A model generated the notes under the pieces. The model did no database searches. It was not told the origin of the DNA and was given only the letters and a program-made list of their open reading frames with translations. Below are positions 1 to 11,324 of a stretch of 64,000 nucleotides of DNA, piece by piece. The stretch comes from Isoetes taiwanensis (lineage: Eukaryota > Streptophyta > Lycopodiopsida > Isoetales > Isoetaceae). The stretch lies in the NCBI GenBank assembly GCA_021234155.1, contig JAJEKV010000017.1, positions 21,113,449-21,177,448 on the forward strand. The letters are read 5' to 3'. The stretch's first letter is position 1. Each line of letters opens with the position of its first letter. The position numbers and the translations under genes are program-made.

Positions 1-783
1 TGGCATTGGCGCCTTCCAATCTTACTACATCTATGTCTTTTATATTATGCAGTGGAGCGTGTTCTTGCCTGAGGCATCTAACTTCCTGAAGGGTTATTTT
101 TTCTTTCAGCATTGACTCTGCAGGTTATTTTTAAAGGTCTCATGATTGAGAGTGCATAGGGTCATGCTTCAACTATTTGTTTGGCTCAACATTTTCAAGT
201 TTTCTCTATTCTGGTTCAACGTGCTCTCGATGATTGTCTAGTTTCGGAGCATTTAATTTTCAAGTTTTTTCAAATTTTTTCTATTCCTAGTAGGGTTACT
301 TAAAGAATAGACAATATTTCACAATATAGCACAATATCATATAAACTTAATGAAGAAATTTTACAAAGTTATTCACTATTCCTTTGGCACCTCCAATGAT
401 ATCATAGTCTTCTTCCTCACACCCAGAGGTATTGTAACTCTTACATTCCTATGTGAAGAATAGTTTTTGGAGTTCATAAATACAATAAGCCTTCATAGTC
501 TAGCCATTATGTTTGCAAATGAGTTTTACAAATTTTTGGTTGAAAAAAAAATAGGTTTTGATCAAAAATAAGATTTTTATGAGAAAGAAAGAATGAATGA
601 TTTTTATCGTCCACTGAAACCAATCGGCCTATGGGACCCAGAAGGAGCGCAGTAAACTTATCACTGTCTGGGTTAAAAAACCCTCGCCCTGAAGGGTTTT
701 TGTGGGATAAACCGTAGCAGTAATAAGAATGTTGTCAAATTGTACAAGTATACATCATCATGAGATAAATGTATATATACATG
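1..783. other. No gene recognised; A/T-rich flank of LINE
   Basis: No reading frame of recognisable family is seen on either strand. The only local structure is the short hairpin at 676-701. The region lies beyond the 3' end of the minus-strand LINE, and no poly(A) tail on that strand is visible here. Confidence 0.5.
676..701. repeat. Short perfect hairpin (9-bp stem)
   Basis: The arm aaaaaccct (676-684) pairs with agggttttt (693-701) across an 8-base loop. It may be a transposon-end or terminator-like structure; nothing else supports a function. Confidence 0.4.
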
Positions 784-1916
784 TCAAGTGTGTGCCTGAG
801 GGCATAGCTGATCTCGCATGTCCATAACCTCCTGAAGGTATGATCCCTGTACCCATACGGAAGCCGTGCTCAATGTCACATGTAGCGGCTGGCCAGGCCT
901 GACCAACTCAGCATAGCATGTCCAGATTTGGTCATATGCTGGGTAACTTTGAAAGGTATGAGGTTCATCCTCAATGACTCCCATTTGGCAGCATTGACAG
1001 TGTCTTGGCGTGGCTCACCAATCCATCTGCCCGTCTCAATTCAAAGATGATGTGCCCCTGTGCGAATGGAGGCAATGAGTCTGCGCCTTTTCATGGGCAA
1101 GTGGGTACGCAGGTAGCATTGGGGGCCTTGTTCCGATGTGGGATTTATGTGGCGCTGGTAGTGTGATGCCTTGACCTGTTCAAGAGCACTGGCATCCCAA
1201 AGCTTGCTGACAAAGCAAGCGTCAAGATATTGCCTCAAGTTATGGCGATCTGCCTCTGTTTGCGCATGTATGCACCTGTGCTCCTGCACATTCCATCTAG
1301 CCAACCATTGAGCGCTTTTTTTCCTTCAGCAGGCCTTGAGGCGCTGCGACCCCATTGCCATGATATAAGCTAGGTTAGGGAGACGAGCATCGTCCATATT
1401 GACCACCTTCTGAAAATAGACAATGTGGCGATCAAGGGCCACCCTCTGAAGAGGCAAGAATCCCATCTCCTGCAGTAGAATTTGATATGGGACTGTGGAC
1501 TTCACCCCTAGTGCTCATACCAAGAAGGCTTTCTGCACCTGCTCCAAGTCATTCCAAGTAGCGACGGATACTACTGGGCCCCATACTTCAACCTTGTACA
1601 AAAGGACAGGCTCCACTAAGACCTTGAACAGGTGTGACTGATGGGCCCAATCATATAATTCTGCTCTATGACTATTGTTTTGCATTGCATATATTGCCTT
1701 CCAGCTTGTCGTCACTCGTAGCCGTATGGATATATCACAATGCATAGTAGAAGGAAAATCCACCCCAAATATTTGTATGTGGAGCCACTTCCACATTCTG
1801 CCCTCGGTAACTGAAGGAGGGGATCCTCGGCTGATGTGAGGATGATATGAGAACCACCTTAGTCTTGGCCAAGTTGACACGCATATCAGTCGCTTGGCAA
1901 AATGTGTCCAAGGCAT
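784..1916 (-). pseudogene. LINE reverse transcriptase C-terminal tail
   Basis: Minus-strand fragments include LLYKVEVWGP and WNDLEQVQKAFL (1515-1640), a pattern common just downstream of LINE polymerase cores, then a leucine-rich stretch and a CxxC knob followed by His near 985-1010. Several stops and frame changes separate them. The reading terminates at 784. Confidence 0.65.
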
Positions 1917-2148
1917 CGAGATGTCATTGCATGTCTGTTGGTGTGTAAGCTAGGAGGTCCACATCATCAGCATATATTAACTACCTGATGATCTGGTGCA
2001 GAAGGTGAGCTCACCCGCCCCCATTATCAGCAAGCCAGCTCTCCAATTGATCAATGTAAAGCCCAAACAATGTTGGGAAGAGAGGGCATCTCTGAAGAAC
2101 CCCGATACTACTATCAAATGGTTGGCTTGACGGCTGCAATTGACCCGA

Positions 2149-3107
2149 TCATCTTTCATATAGCCTGTACATTGCATTCTGCAAATCTGCAAGAACCCTT
2201 AGCTGTCGCAATCTTGTCCATAGTTTTTCCCGAGGCACAGTATCAAACGCCTTCGCAAAATCCACGAAGCAACAATATAGATCCTGATGGTGGTTCCTGT
2301 TGTCTTCAACCAGAGTTCGCAACGTGAAGATGTGGTCAATGGTTGAGTGTCGGGGTCTGAGTCCTGCTTGGGTGAGGGCCCGCACCTCTGCTGCTTCTGC
2401 CCAGCCCGTCAGCTGCTGCTCAAGAATCCCAGCAAGCACTTTTGCAAACACCGAACTGACCATGATTGTTCGATAATTGGCTAGGCAGTGCGGGTCACCT
2501 GCCTTATAGATGGGAACAACTCTGCTATTGGTCCACTGCAGTGGGAAGCCTTCCTGTAATGCCTTGTTGAACAAGGCGGTCAGCACTGGTACTATGTATA
2601 GCCCTGCCCACTTAAGCAATTCTGCTTGCATACCATCCAGGTCTGGCGCTTTCCCATTGGCAAGACGTTGTAAGCCTTATTCCACGTCACGTCCGAATCT
2701 GTGATTTTCCGCACTGGGCCTTCTTGCAGGGGTAATGTTGCCTGTGCACTCTGAGGGTCATATAGCTGTTGCAAGTATTGCCTCCACTGCTCGGGAGTAA
2801 TGTTCCCTGTGGCTTGTACTGGCTTTTTAAGAACCCTTCGAATTCGCCAGAAGGTCCTGGGATGACGTTCCAGGAGGTAAAATATTTCCCTTTGATGCGC
2901 TGCAATGTACCTGGCTTTCTTAGCTTTAAGGAAGATGCAGTACTGTTTGACTGCATGTGGGCATACAGCAGGGTATGTGACCTGGCGGAGGCAGCGTTTG
3001 TGCTCCTTGCACTCTGCATCAAACCATTGATTACGTGGGAAGGTTGTGTTCCTGGAGGTCCGTCGCGGCCGGCTTATCCCACCTCTCCATCGTAGTCCTA
3101 AGCACAT
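2149..3107 (-). pseudogene. LINE linker and reverse transcriptase core
   Basis: The 2592-3107 frame is the basic, Trp-rich linker that follows LINE endonucleases. The 2149-2631 frame holds polymerase blocks: VVPIYKAGD (block 1), NYRTIMVSS (block 2), QAGLRPRHSTIDHI (block 2a/3) and CCFVDFAKAFDTV, motif A with its metal-binding Asp. The YADD box of motif C follows at 1963-1974 in another frame. At least two frameshifts separate the pieces. Confidence 0.8.
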
Positions 3108-3183
3108 TCGTCAGTCGGCCTGTCTGTTGCTCTAGTGTAGGATATTGCAAAATTTTGCCAGGTCATCTATAAGCATCTGGGCA

Positions 3184-3575
3184 TCAGCCCTGCATGTCTA
3201 TAATCCAATCGCAGCTTAGGCATGTGAGGAGTGGTAAGTGGTCTGAGTCGATCTCTTCATCCCTATTAGTTGTTCCCACCTGGAAGTGCTTGACGACACG
3301 CATATCCTGCTCAGGCACCAGCACATAGTCCACCACACTAGATCCTCCCCCCTGATTTTCCTGTCTACAAGTGCTTTTGCGGGTGGACGGCCATTGTGCC
3401 AGTCCATTGCAGATTACCAGGTCAAAGATACCACAGAGCAAAAGCAACTGTCTACCATCGCGCATGACCTCAATCTCATGGGTTGTTCTACCCCGGTGCG
3501 TGCATTGAACTCTCCAAGGAGTATGACACCGCCCAACTACTTATGATGCTGTATGTCATCATATAGATCGACATA
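3184..3575 (-). pseudogene. LINE endonuclease domain, C-terminal half
   Basis: Two overlapping frames give a LLGEFNARTG motif (about 3490-3535, the GDFN motif of endonuclease/exonuclease/phosphatase folds, with Asp changed to Glu), then SSVVDYVLVPE and finally SDHLPL, the catalytic SDH motif. A frameshift lies near 3465-3490. The catalytic His motif is intact, but the frame break and missing N-terminal half make the domain non-functional. Confidence 0.75.
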
Positions 3576-4280
3576 GGGGTAGGTTCATTTATCCAAACCA
3601 TTGTATATAAGATCTAAGCTACTAAAAATAGATAAAGAGGTGCATTAGAGAGAGAATATCAAAATTGCTTTTGCGCTCATAACTGATCTTGAACTCTTGA
3701 AAAGCTTAATCTAGAGAGCTTTCTATTGGCATACGATTTGACGCAGATTTATCAAGATAGGTACCTGCTATTTGTACTTTTCAATCTGCATACCTTTTTG
3801 CGGACTTCTCGCGTCCAGATTACATCACTCCTAGTAGCGTAAGTGTAGGGTTGTCCTTCGAGTCGCGCTATGCGCAAATCAGGAAAGATTGCAGTGCTAA
3901 TAAATCCTTACAGACCATTTAAATGTTTCCTATGGTTTGACTTTGGTACTACATATGCTTGTAATGTATATTCATGTGAGATATGGATGGAAGTGTCCAA
4001 TGGCTTTCTGTATAATGTTATGTTACTGTTTTTTCAGATTCGCGCATAGCGCGAGTTGAGGTCATAGTCAAGGTCAACCCTACGCTCGGACACTAAGAGA
4101 GATGGAATGTGACTTCTCGCGACATTCCATCTCTCTTAGTGTCCTGGATCCTTCGACTCCTGCTATGCACGAATCTGCAAAAATTGCTCTCACAATAAAT
4201 CTTTATAGACTTGTCGCGCCACGCGCGAGATGTTGGTGCAAGTTGCTTACTTAACACAGAAATACTTTAGCATTGCTAAG
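3576..4280. repeat. Degenerate direct and inverted repeats with CGCGC core
   Basis: A block around 3855-3900 (ttcgagtcgcgctatgcgca) recurs degenerately in direct orientation at about 4150-4215 and inverted at about 4035-4075 (gcgcatagcgcgagttgag). The arrangement resembles the ends of a small non-autonomous DNA transposon. No gene is seen. Confidence 0.5.
4088..4144. repeat. Perfect 23-bp inverted repeat, 11-nt loop
   Basis: The arm 4088-4110 is an exact reverse complement of 4122-4144, separated by the loop 4111-4121. A transcript from either strand would fold into an uninterrupted 23-bp stem. It sits inside the cluster of CGCGC repeats and could be a MITE core or a small-RNA hairpin. Confidence 0.85.
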
Positions 4281-4649
4281 TTGGATATTTGTTTTACAAC
4301 TTCCAAGAGAACACTAGTTACATCAACTACTGCACCCTCAATCTCAAACCTAATAAACAAGTAAAAACAGAGGTGAATGTTCAACTCTTCAAGCACAAGC
4401 CAAACTCTAAGATCGGTCAAACAGCCTCAACCAATCTACAAGCCCAAGGCATCAAAGATGGGTGTCTGCAACAACAGACAAAAGGTCTGGCATGGATTCA
4501 TTTCAAGTGCGGGAAGAATCCACACATCTTGTAATCACCACCAAAACTAGAAACCAACATGCAAAAGCATATAACTGCCAAGAACATGGATGGCAATTAC
4601 AGATATAAATTCTAAATAAAATAGGCAACGTGATCTATGAAATAGACCC
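4281..4649. other. No gene recognised
   Basis: A/T-rich sequence with short open frames on both strands that lack family features or codon structure. It lies 3' of the MIZ1-like fragment and may include its former 3' UTR. Confidence 0.4.
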
Positions 4650-5021
4650 CTAAACAAACTGTAGCAATCCAGCCTTCTGGCCATTGCAAAACATGGACCA
4701 TAATGGCTCAACAAACAGAGATCTATTTTTCCCTTTTCTTTTTTCACATTCAAGTGCAATTCTAAGTAAACCAGAAGACATTTTCTTTATCATAGGCATA
4801 GCCAACTCTAAGATCAGAAGAGGTGCTCCTCGAGCATTTTCTTGAATGCACATGTTTACCTTTCTCTTTCTGAACCCAAAAATGGCGGATATAATGGTCG
4901 ATCCTTGTACAGATTCTGCATCATCTTGCATTGTGTCTCTGTTGATGCTGATGCATGGCAACATGATCCCTAACAGAGTCCTTAGCAAAAGCCAACATTT
5001 TACATCCTTTTTGCACCGCAC
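4650..5021 (-). pseudogene. MIZU-KUSSEI1-like (DUF617) fragment
   Basis: From about residue 40 this minus-strand frame reads STIISAIFGFRKRKVNMCIQ, then a stretch ending in GLLRIALECEKRKGK and EPLWSMFCNGQKAG. This follows the DUF617 (MIZ1-like) pattern of a G-T-x-F-G-[YF]-R-[KR]-G-[KR]-V start, a Leu-rich block with GLLRIALEC, and PLWxMYCNGRKxG. MIZ1 family proteins are plant proteins; the founding member acts in root hydrotropism. The family continues for about 60 more residues after the CNGRK block, but here a stop follows nine residues later, and no ATG opens the longest frame. I infer a truncated gene or pseudogene. Confidence 0.6.
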
Positions 5022-5363
5022 AGTTGCGGGTCAGTAGATGACTCCTTTCTGTTAGCAAGGATGTCCGCCATCAAAGCTGAAAGAAGAAATGCGAGATTTT
5101 TCTGAGCTCTTACTCAAAAGTTGGATTTGATATAACTAAAGCCCTCCAAATGCCGAACTTTTTTTCCTCAAATGCAACCGGGTCCATCCTTCGTGTTAAA
5201 CAACGGTAGTGCTCGCCATAGCCATCCTCGCAAACCCTAGAGGAAACAATCGTATCAAACAAAAAAAATCTAAAGAGCCTTCTGACATGGCATCATCGTT
5301 ATCGTTGCCTTGCTCAAATCACGACCATTCAAATTAGGTCTCCATTGAAAACATACACCATAA
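5022..5363. other. No gene recognised
   Basis: Possible former 5' part of the MIZ1-like gene, but no homologous block is discernible. Confidence 0.35.
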
Positions 5364-5790
5364 TTTTATAATATAATAAAATGCTCTACTGTCCGATGCA
5401 CAAGATGTGGTCACAGGCACAACAAATGGGATGATAACACGTGATACCTAATCAGACACACGCATTGAAGACTCCTTGGGTAAGGAAGACAAAAAGGAGA
5501 TGCCAGGATCACGACAGAACTCATTAAAGGAGAAACACAAGATATAAATATACCAGAAGTGGTGACTGAAGTTGAACTCATGGGAGTAGTATAGAGTTTG
5601 TGCCTAAAGATGAAGAAACAACTAAGAGAGTAATAGATGCAACAGATGTAGTCTTTAGGGGCTGAATATTAGAAGTTGGAGAAAAAAATCTAATATGGAA
5701 TGGAGGACTAGAGATGAAAATGTATGATTATTTGGGAATATAGAGGCAAGTTCTGGACCATTTAACAAAGTCAAAGTTAACTTCTTGTAA
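5364..5790. repeat. Direct repeat copy 1 (~430 bp)
   Basis: The block is about 90% identical by eye to 6815-7246, in the same orientation 1.45 kb away. The second copy includes the 3' end of a DUF4283-like retroelement frame, so this copy is a duplicated 3' end with its flank. Confidence 0.85.
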
Positions 5791-6814
5791 CGAACACACT
5801 AATCACCCCTTAGAGCCCGGTGACATCAAGCACCCTTTTTGAGTTTCAATATAAGGCATTACTCCAAAAGCCGATGAGAGCCAACGTTCCATAAGTCGTT
5901 AAACCTAGAATGTCTATTAGGTTGGATTACAAATGTTGGCACCTTATTAGGTTGTATTACAGTTCCTAGATTCATAACCAAGAATCACTACAAATATCAT
6001 ATCCAATAAAGCTATTGAACAGTAACAATCTAATTTAATCTATATTTTTAGGATAACGAAGGCAAATTATACCAAGAGATTTTAGCAAAAGCAAAATGGA
6101 TTCCACATATATTCCAACTATATGTACAACACATCAACTACATGAATCAAGACAGACAGAAAATATCAATCCAAGACGTTAATCCAATACAATACATCAA
6201 CGAATCAAAGAATTTATTACACAAAATACAAATGCTAAAATCCAGCACAAAAACTACACAACCATGTCTTCCAATACACTAAAAAGAATACAATCACAAT
6301 TTTCTACTTCACATATATTTGAGACCTTAACCACATGTCTAAATTCCTAATTCTTGATAGATGCAAACATGAAAAGCAACAAGTAACTCCATGGAGACTA
6401 AATTTCAAATTTTGACCAACTTAGCATTTCGTTCAGATATGAAAGACAAACATCATCAAATATTGATTAACACCAACAACCTGCATCGAAAACGAAAGCC
6501 TAATTTGGGAAAGAAAGTGCTTTACATTTTTACAAACAAGGAGGAATTTTGCAACAACAAAACAGATGAAGGCACTACTCAGACTGGATTTCATATAGTC
6601 CATCAATCACAATTTTAGTTCCCTCCTACTGCCTTTTCAACGTTGCAAGCTGCTCTGGCTTCAACAAAAGGGCGTAGAAGTATGGAATCTACATCTTTAA
6701 GAAGCTTCTAAATGACACAAACTATACCCCATAGTTTAACGTCACTTACAAATAGACAACACATTAGTATTACTCACATAGAAAGCCCACCAACGGTGGG
6801 CAATTCTCTAGTAG
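5791..6814. other. A/T-rich spacer between direct repeats
   Basis: No coding feature is supported. A near-duplicate of about 20 bp (attaggttggattaca) occurs at about 5918 and 5945. Confidence 0.4.
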
Positions 6815-7246
6815 TTTTATAATATAAGATGCTCCACTGTCTGATGCACAAGATGTGGTCACAGGCACAACAGATGAGATGATAACACGTGATACCTAAT
6901 CAGATGACACTCGCATTGAAGACTCCTTGGGTAAGGAAGACACAAAGGAGATGCCAGGATCACGACAAAACTCATTAAAGGAGAAACAGAAGATATAAGT
7001 ATACCAAAAGTGGCGACTGAAGTTGAACTCATGGGAGTAGTATAGAGTTTGTGCCTAAAGATGAAGAAACAACTAAGAGAGTAACAGATGCAACAGACGT
7101 AGTCTTTAGGCGCTGAATATTAGAAGTTGGAGATACAAAAAAATCTAATATGGAATGGAGGACTAGCAGATGAAAATGTATGATTATTTGGGAATATAGA
7201 GGCAAGTTCTGGACCATTTAGCAAAGTCAGGGTTAACTTCTTGTAA
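6815..7246. repeat. Direct repeat copy 2 (~430 bp)
   Basis: Partner of 5364-5790. Its right part overlaps the end of the minus-strand DUF4283-like frame. Confidence 0.85.
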
Positions 7247-8394
7247 TAGTTGCCACTTTTGACCACCATATAATCAAGGATAGAGTGGTTAATTGGGATA
7301 GAGAGGTTCTTTGACAACAGAGTGGGAAATGTGCATGCCCAACCCATTTGCAATAGAGACTAAGAACTTATAGGCCAACATATCTACTGGTAAATCAGGA
7401 ATGGAGAACCAACATGGCATTTTAAGAGCTGAAACTCTAGCAGAAGAAAAACTAGGAGTATAGTGCTGATAAAGGAGATATCTAGCGCCCATAGGATCAA
7501 CTCTTCGAGAGACTAACTTCTCCACAACATCAGTAGCATTAAATAGGATCAAAATGAATTTCTCACCTAGCTTCTCCAAGGACTCATAAGCAGGCAGACC
7601 AAGACGGAAGAGCTGTTGAGGAAACCTTCGCATCAATCTCCAAAAATCAAGGAAGCAACCAGCATAATAACCAATAACAAAGTGAGGAGCCAATTTCTCT
7701 ATGCATTTAACATGAGATTCGTGATTTAACTCAACTATGGGGTACCCCTAAGGCTGTAATATTAGAATTATATTATGTTTGATAGAATACATCATCCAGA
7801 TAAGTTTTGTGCCAAGTTGATGCTTCTTTGCCTTAAGCATCTCTAGAATAAAAGATGACTCTTCTTTACTTGTAGAAGATAAAATCTCAAGTCTGGCATC
7901 AACCCGAGCTAGCCAAGTAGAAAAAGGAGGATCTTTACGGATACAATCAGAGAAAAATACTTGGGTGACCCTCTGTATAGACCATCTAAATTTTGCCAAG
8001 CTTGAAGAGCATCAGACTTGAAAGAAACCCTCTGAAAGGTAGCAGGCCTATCAGGTGAAGTTTGCTTAGCCTTCATAGATGTAAAAGGGTCAGGTTGATC
8101 TGAGGATTTCTCTAGAGGTAGAAAATTTGGAGAAGAATCACCATCATGTAGAGCCAAAGGGTTAACATGAACAGAGGAAAAAGCCTGTTGAACACTACAA
8201 GATAAATCAGTCTGCATCAAGCCACCAAAAGATGGGACTACTGGTGCCACCATAGACATCGGAAGAGAGCCAAATTTTGTGAGTCCAAATCCAGCCCCTG
8301 ATCTGAATAAAAACTGATAACCTACATATTGGAGAGAGTGCCAAACAAGCTTTTCAACGAGCCAAACAATGCAAAAAATAGGAATCGGATGCAA
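7120..8394 (-). pseudogene. DUF4283-like retroelement ORF1/gag remnant
   Basis: Three minus-strand frames (about 8394-7909, 7999-7748, 7693-7120) read as one protein broken by frameshifts. The middle segment contains LGTKLIWMMYSI. The later segment has GYYAGCFLDFWRLMRRFPQQ followed by PCWFSIPDLPVDMLAYKFL and IANGLG. The last piece resembles the DUF4283 pattern W-[VF]-x-[LI]-P-x-L-P-x-[ED]-x7-[IL]-A-x-x-[LI]-G, found in the ORF1 proteins of many plant LINEs. No polymerase is adjacent. Assignment is by pattern only and could be another plant zinc-knuckle/gag-type family. Confidence 0.45.
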
Positions 8395-8979
8395 AAGTTA
8401 TGCTAAAACCTAGTTTCCTCACTCACTGCTGTACTCAAGGGTGCCTCAGGGTCGCCATCCTCGTCCACATATGAGCTTTGACCGAACCCAAGTCAGCTAC
8501 TCTTCTATTATAGATTCCATTTTTCTTCTAATAGAAGTCCTTTCTTTTACTAAAGCAAATCTAGTGGGGGGTAAAGCGATTGCCTTGTAGCCCTTCTTGC
8601 TATGAATTGAAGCAATAATTGCCCCTATTTTTTTACTACCAGGGCTGAAAAGTGATTGAAATTGGGGACGAGATAGATCGATTCTTTAAATCATAGATGT
8701 AGCATTGCCTAAGCATTAGCTAATGCTCACACAAGTTGAGTTCTAATCCAATGATTTCAACACATAGTAGCCCTTGTTCTCATCACTACTTTTAGTTCCA
8801 GATGGTTCTAAATGAGTTTATTTGTTATATATATTTGATCCTTGTGATGCTCAAGAAACATTTGATGCTTTAGTGCATGCATGTCTGCCTGCCATTCAAT
8901 TATTTTTCATGAACTACTATTACTAGTAGGTTAAGTGACATGTTTTGCTTTGGAACAAAGGTTCTAAAAAGATGTGCAC
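8395..8979. other. No gene recognised
   Basis: Spacer between two minus-strand pseudogenes; no recognisable element. Confidence 0.4.
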
Positions 8980-10123
8980 CAATAGCAAAAGTCAACTTTC
9001 CTCGCCAAACTCTTTGTCTTATTAATCTCCAAGTCATTGGTCAATGTCTTATCAATCTTCAGGTCATCCTTCCTCATCTTAATGTTTCATCAAAGTCTGA
9101 CCTTGGAATAAATGGTGGTAAAATCTGCATATTCAATCGAACAATTAATCGCTAGAAAATCTCTGGTGCACGCAAATCACTAAGTGGAACCTTATATATA
9201 AAGCATGCCCTGATGCAGCAAGTTTTGCATAGTGGTTTGCACTACACCTGGAGTAAAAGGAACATATGGCAGCCATATATGACCACCATTTGTCGTCATT
9301 TGAAATTCCTTGCATTTTTCCATATTGGCTGGTAAAGCACATCTTTTACCTATGATGCATGAAATTGAGTTCAAAAACGCATTTAATTTAATTGTAAAAA
9401 CATTTGCAACATAAGAGTATCTTACACAGACTGAAATGTCACAACCAGAAAAGCTTCAGTTTTTCTTGCCAGGTCTTCAAAATCATTTACTAATTTGGCG
9501 TATCTCCCAAATGGATCTTGAACATACGTTTTCTCACCTCCAAGTCAGATAAGGGAGTATATATATGTTTGTCAGAACATCGTCATATAGCCTATAACAC
9601 ATGCAATGGACATCAAAGCATAAGCAATTCACTAGTCTCCACCGTGTTAGAAAAATGAAGCAATATCAGTCGATAAACACTCTTTTCTAATGTACATGGT
9701 CCAAGAATTAAGGCATGCTCATAACAGCTAAGACAATAACTTTTTATTCAATGTTGCCCACACCCTGATATGCGAAAAAGTACCATTACTTCAATGATAA
9801 ATAGGTGTTGCACACAGTTACATGCAATGGACATCATACATACATACAAATAAGTGGAGGTAAATGGGTGCACACTTTCTAATGTAAGTACCTCAGGGTA
9901 TATGAATCAACACACTTCACTGTAGTGATGGTTTTATCCACAAGAAGATACCAATTTAGGCTTTCAAACCTGCATTTGAACTAACAGTTCTGTCTTTAGG
10001 CAATCTCACTTTCATTGTGTCCCCCATGTTGACCACATAAAAAACCTATCTCATCAATGAATATGATTGATGGCGCACTTTCACGTGCCATTTGGAAGAG
10101 ATTGGCAACCAAGTGCTCACTTT
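8980..10123 (-). pseudogene. VPS4: VPS4/SKD1 AAA-ATPase pseudogene, introns retained
   Basis: Minus-strand blocks match the ESCRT-III disassembly ATPase VPS4 in the correct order. (a) 10123-9970 reads [19 protein letters not shown] then IDEIG, the Walker B exon, and after a frameshift KTELLVQMQ at a CAG|GT donor. (b) About 9570-9430 gives IYTPLSDLEVRKRMFKIHLG, DTPN, then FEDLARKTEAF and SGCDISVC at a donor. (c) 9349-about 9190 gives VKDVLYQPIWK and, after a frameshift, GVVQTTMQNLL. (d) About 9110-8985 gives SDFDETLR and NDLEINKTKSLAR, the C-terminus. Introns are still present, so this is not a retrocopy. The exon between (a) and (b), encoding the AATNTP sensor region, and everything 5' of Walker B are missing, and stops and frameshifts are present. 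Confidence 0.8.
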
Positions 10124-10420
10124 GGTTTGTGGGTTCATACACCATGTTTGTAATTCTATTATTTACAATAATGTAGTTTAAGGAGTCTACCTTTCAAAAA
10201 TAACTTTAATTACAACCTAAGCTACTAGCTTATGCCTAGGTATGAATGCATGCAATCAGTTATAGCATAAGGAAATGATGCTTTTTCCATTGTGGCTAAT
10301 GATTTCATGCGCCCTATCATGCCTATCCAAGTTATGCACTCCTAGACTGCCTACACTTTTGTCGATACGGCGTAAAGAATGGTGGAATTCCCATCATGGC
10401 CACTAATGCAGGTGCTTTTC
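10124..10420. other. No gene recognised
   Basis: Spacer between the VPS4 pseudogene and the chromovirus tail; no 5' VPS4 exon could be read here. Confidence 0.4.
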
Positions 10421-10820
10421 CTATAATGCATACCATCGTGATCTAACTAGACGAATACTATCCCCCACACACCTCAACTCAACTCTCATGCCAACTAAGG
10501 TTAAAGCGCACTCAACTATAATATCATTGTCGACTAACTTGGAGACGGCTTGCTCTTTGCATTGCTCCATAAATGCTGGATACTGATCTGATTCAAGTAC
10601 CCACATGGTATTTTCCATTGGTAAGTGTGTCCACTTAACTAGGTATTGCAGGAACTGCAATCTTCAACATCTTTCTGAACGATTTGTCGAAAAGTGTCTT
10701 GGGGATTTGTAACTGCTCCTTGGTCATTTCCAATTACGTTGGAGACTCTAGAACATCTTCCAGCTTCTTGAGAAGACTCACATGGAAGACGTTACACATT
10801 ATTAAATGTGCAGGCAATGT
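10421..10820 (-). mobile_element. Ty3/gypsy chromovirus integrase C-terminus and chromodomain
   Basis: On the minus strand, the 10735-10800 segment reads CNVFHVSLLKKLEDV, the FHVSxLKK signature at the C-terminus of Ty3/gypsy integrases. Then 10660-10421 reads QYLVKWTHLPMENTMWV, a chromodomain core (YLVKWxxLPxxxxTWE). The two are in different frames with a stop between them. Chromodomain-bearing gypsy elements (chromoviruses) are widespread in plants. Protease, polymerase and the rest of the integrase are absent, and no LTR was recognised. Confidence 0.75.
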
Positions 10821-10827
10821 CTGTTTG

Positions 10828-11324
10828 CTAGGCCCCTTTGCCTAATTCGAGCCGCTGAAGATTTCCATGGACCTCTTTGACTTCTCGCATTCCCCTGTGG
10901 AACTCTGGTGTGTTGAAGTCGAAGAAGTTATTGAGTTTCTCTAGCTCAGATAGAAGGGCTAGAAGCTCGTCGACCTGGTATTCATGTGCTCTTAGGTTCT
11001 TGATGTCGTCGATGAATACGGGGGATAGGCTAGTGATGCCCAACCCTATGGTGCAGCTGTTCGAATAGACTTCTCGTCGGCTTCAAAGCATTGCATTTCC
11101 TCTTTGGCTGCTTCTTCCTTGTCCGCGGCAGATGTCTTTTCGACATCATGAAGCTTGTCATCTGCAGCTTCTTGCTCCTCTATTAATGTGGTCTCACACT
11201 CCAAGAATATACGTTGATCTGTCCTAGAGTCTAGGGGCTTGTGATCACAGGGCTGGACTGAGGGCTTGCTCCGAAGTTTACTAAATCCGCCTGCTTTAGC
11301 TCGTTTGGAGCCGTCTACAGTCAT
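10828..11324 (-). pseudogene. Coiled-coil/acidic protein fragment upstream of chromovirus tail
   Basis: Two minus-strand frames (11324-11046 and 11043-10828) join through a single-base frameshift at about 11045. The first is charged and Glu/Lys-rich. The second contains DELLALLSELEKLNNFFDF and then a charged helix, so a coiled coil is likely. Downstream, in the same direction, lies the FHVSLLKK integrase piece. I do not recognise the family; it may be part of the same retroelement or a captured host fragment. Confidence 0.35.

Larger units (their letters stand above)
784..3575 (-). mobile_element. Decayed non-LTR retrotransposon (LINE), 5'-truncated
   Basis: Read on the minus strand, the interval carries in order the C-terminal half of an APE-type endonuclease, a linker, a reverse transcriptase with a YADD box (1963-1974), a thumb-like region (1515-1916) and a Cys/His knob near 1000 (CxxC followed by His) typical of LINE C-termini. 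Order and motifs are those of a plant LINE ORF2. The frame is broken repeatedly: the endonuclease, linker, polymerase and tail all lie in different frames, and an in-frame TAG sits at about 3540 where Gln is expected. The 5' part of the endonuclease and any ORF1 are absent, so the copy is truncated at about 3575. Family assignment below LINE level is not attempted. Confidence 0.85.

Noticed and set aside
675-720. Helitron-type 3' hairpin
   Set aside because: A hairpin is present, but no CTRR end or flanking AT target could be recognised.
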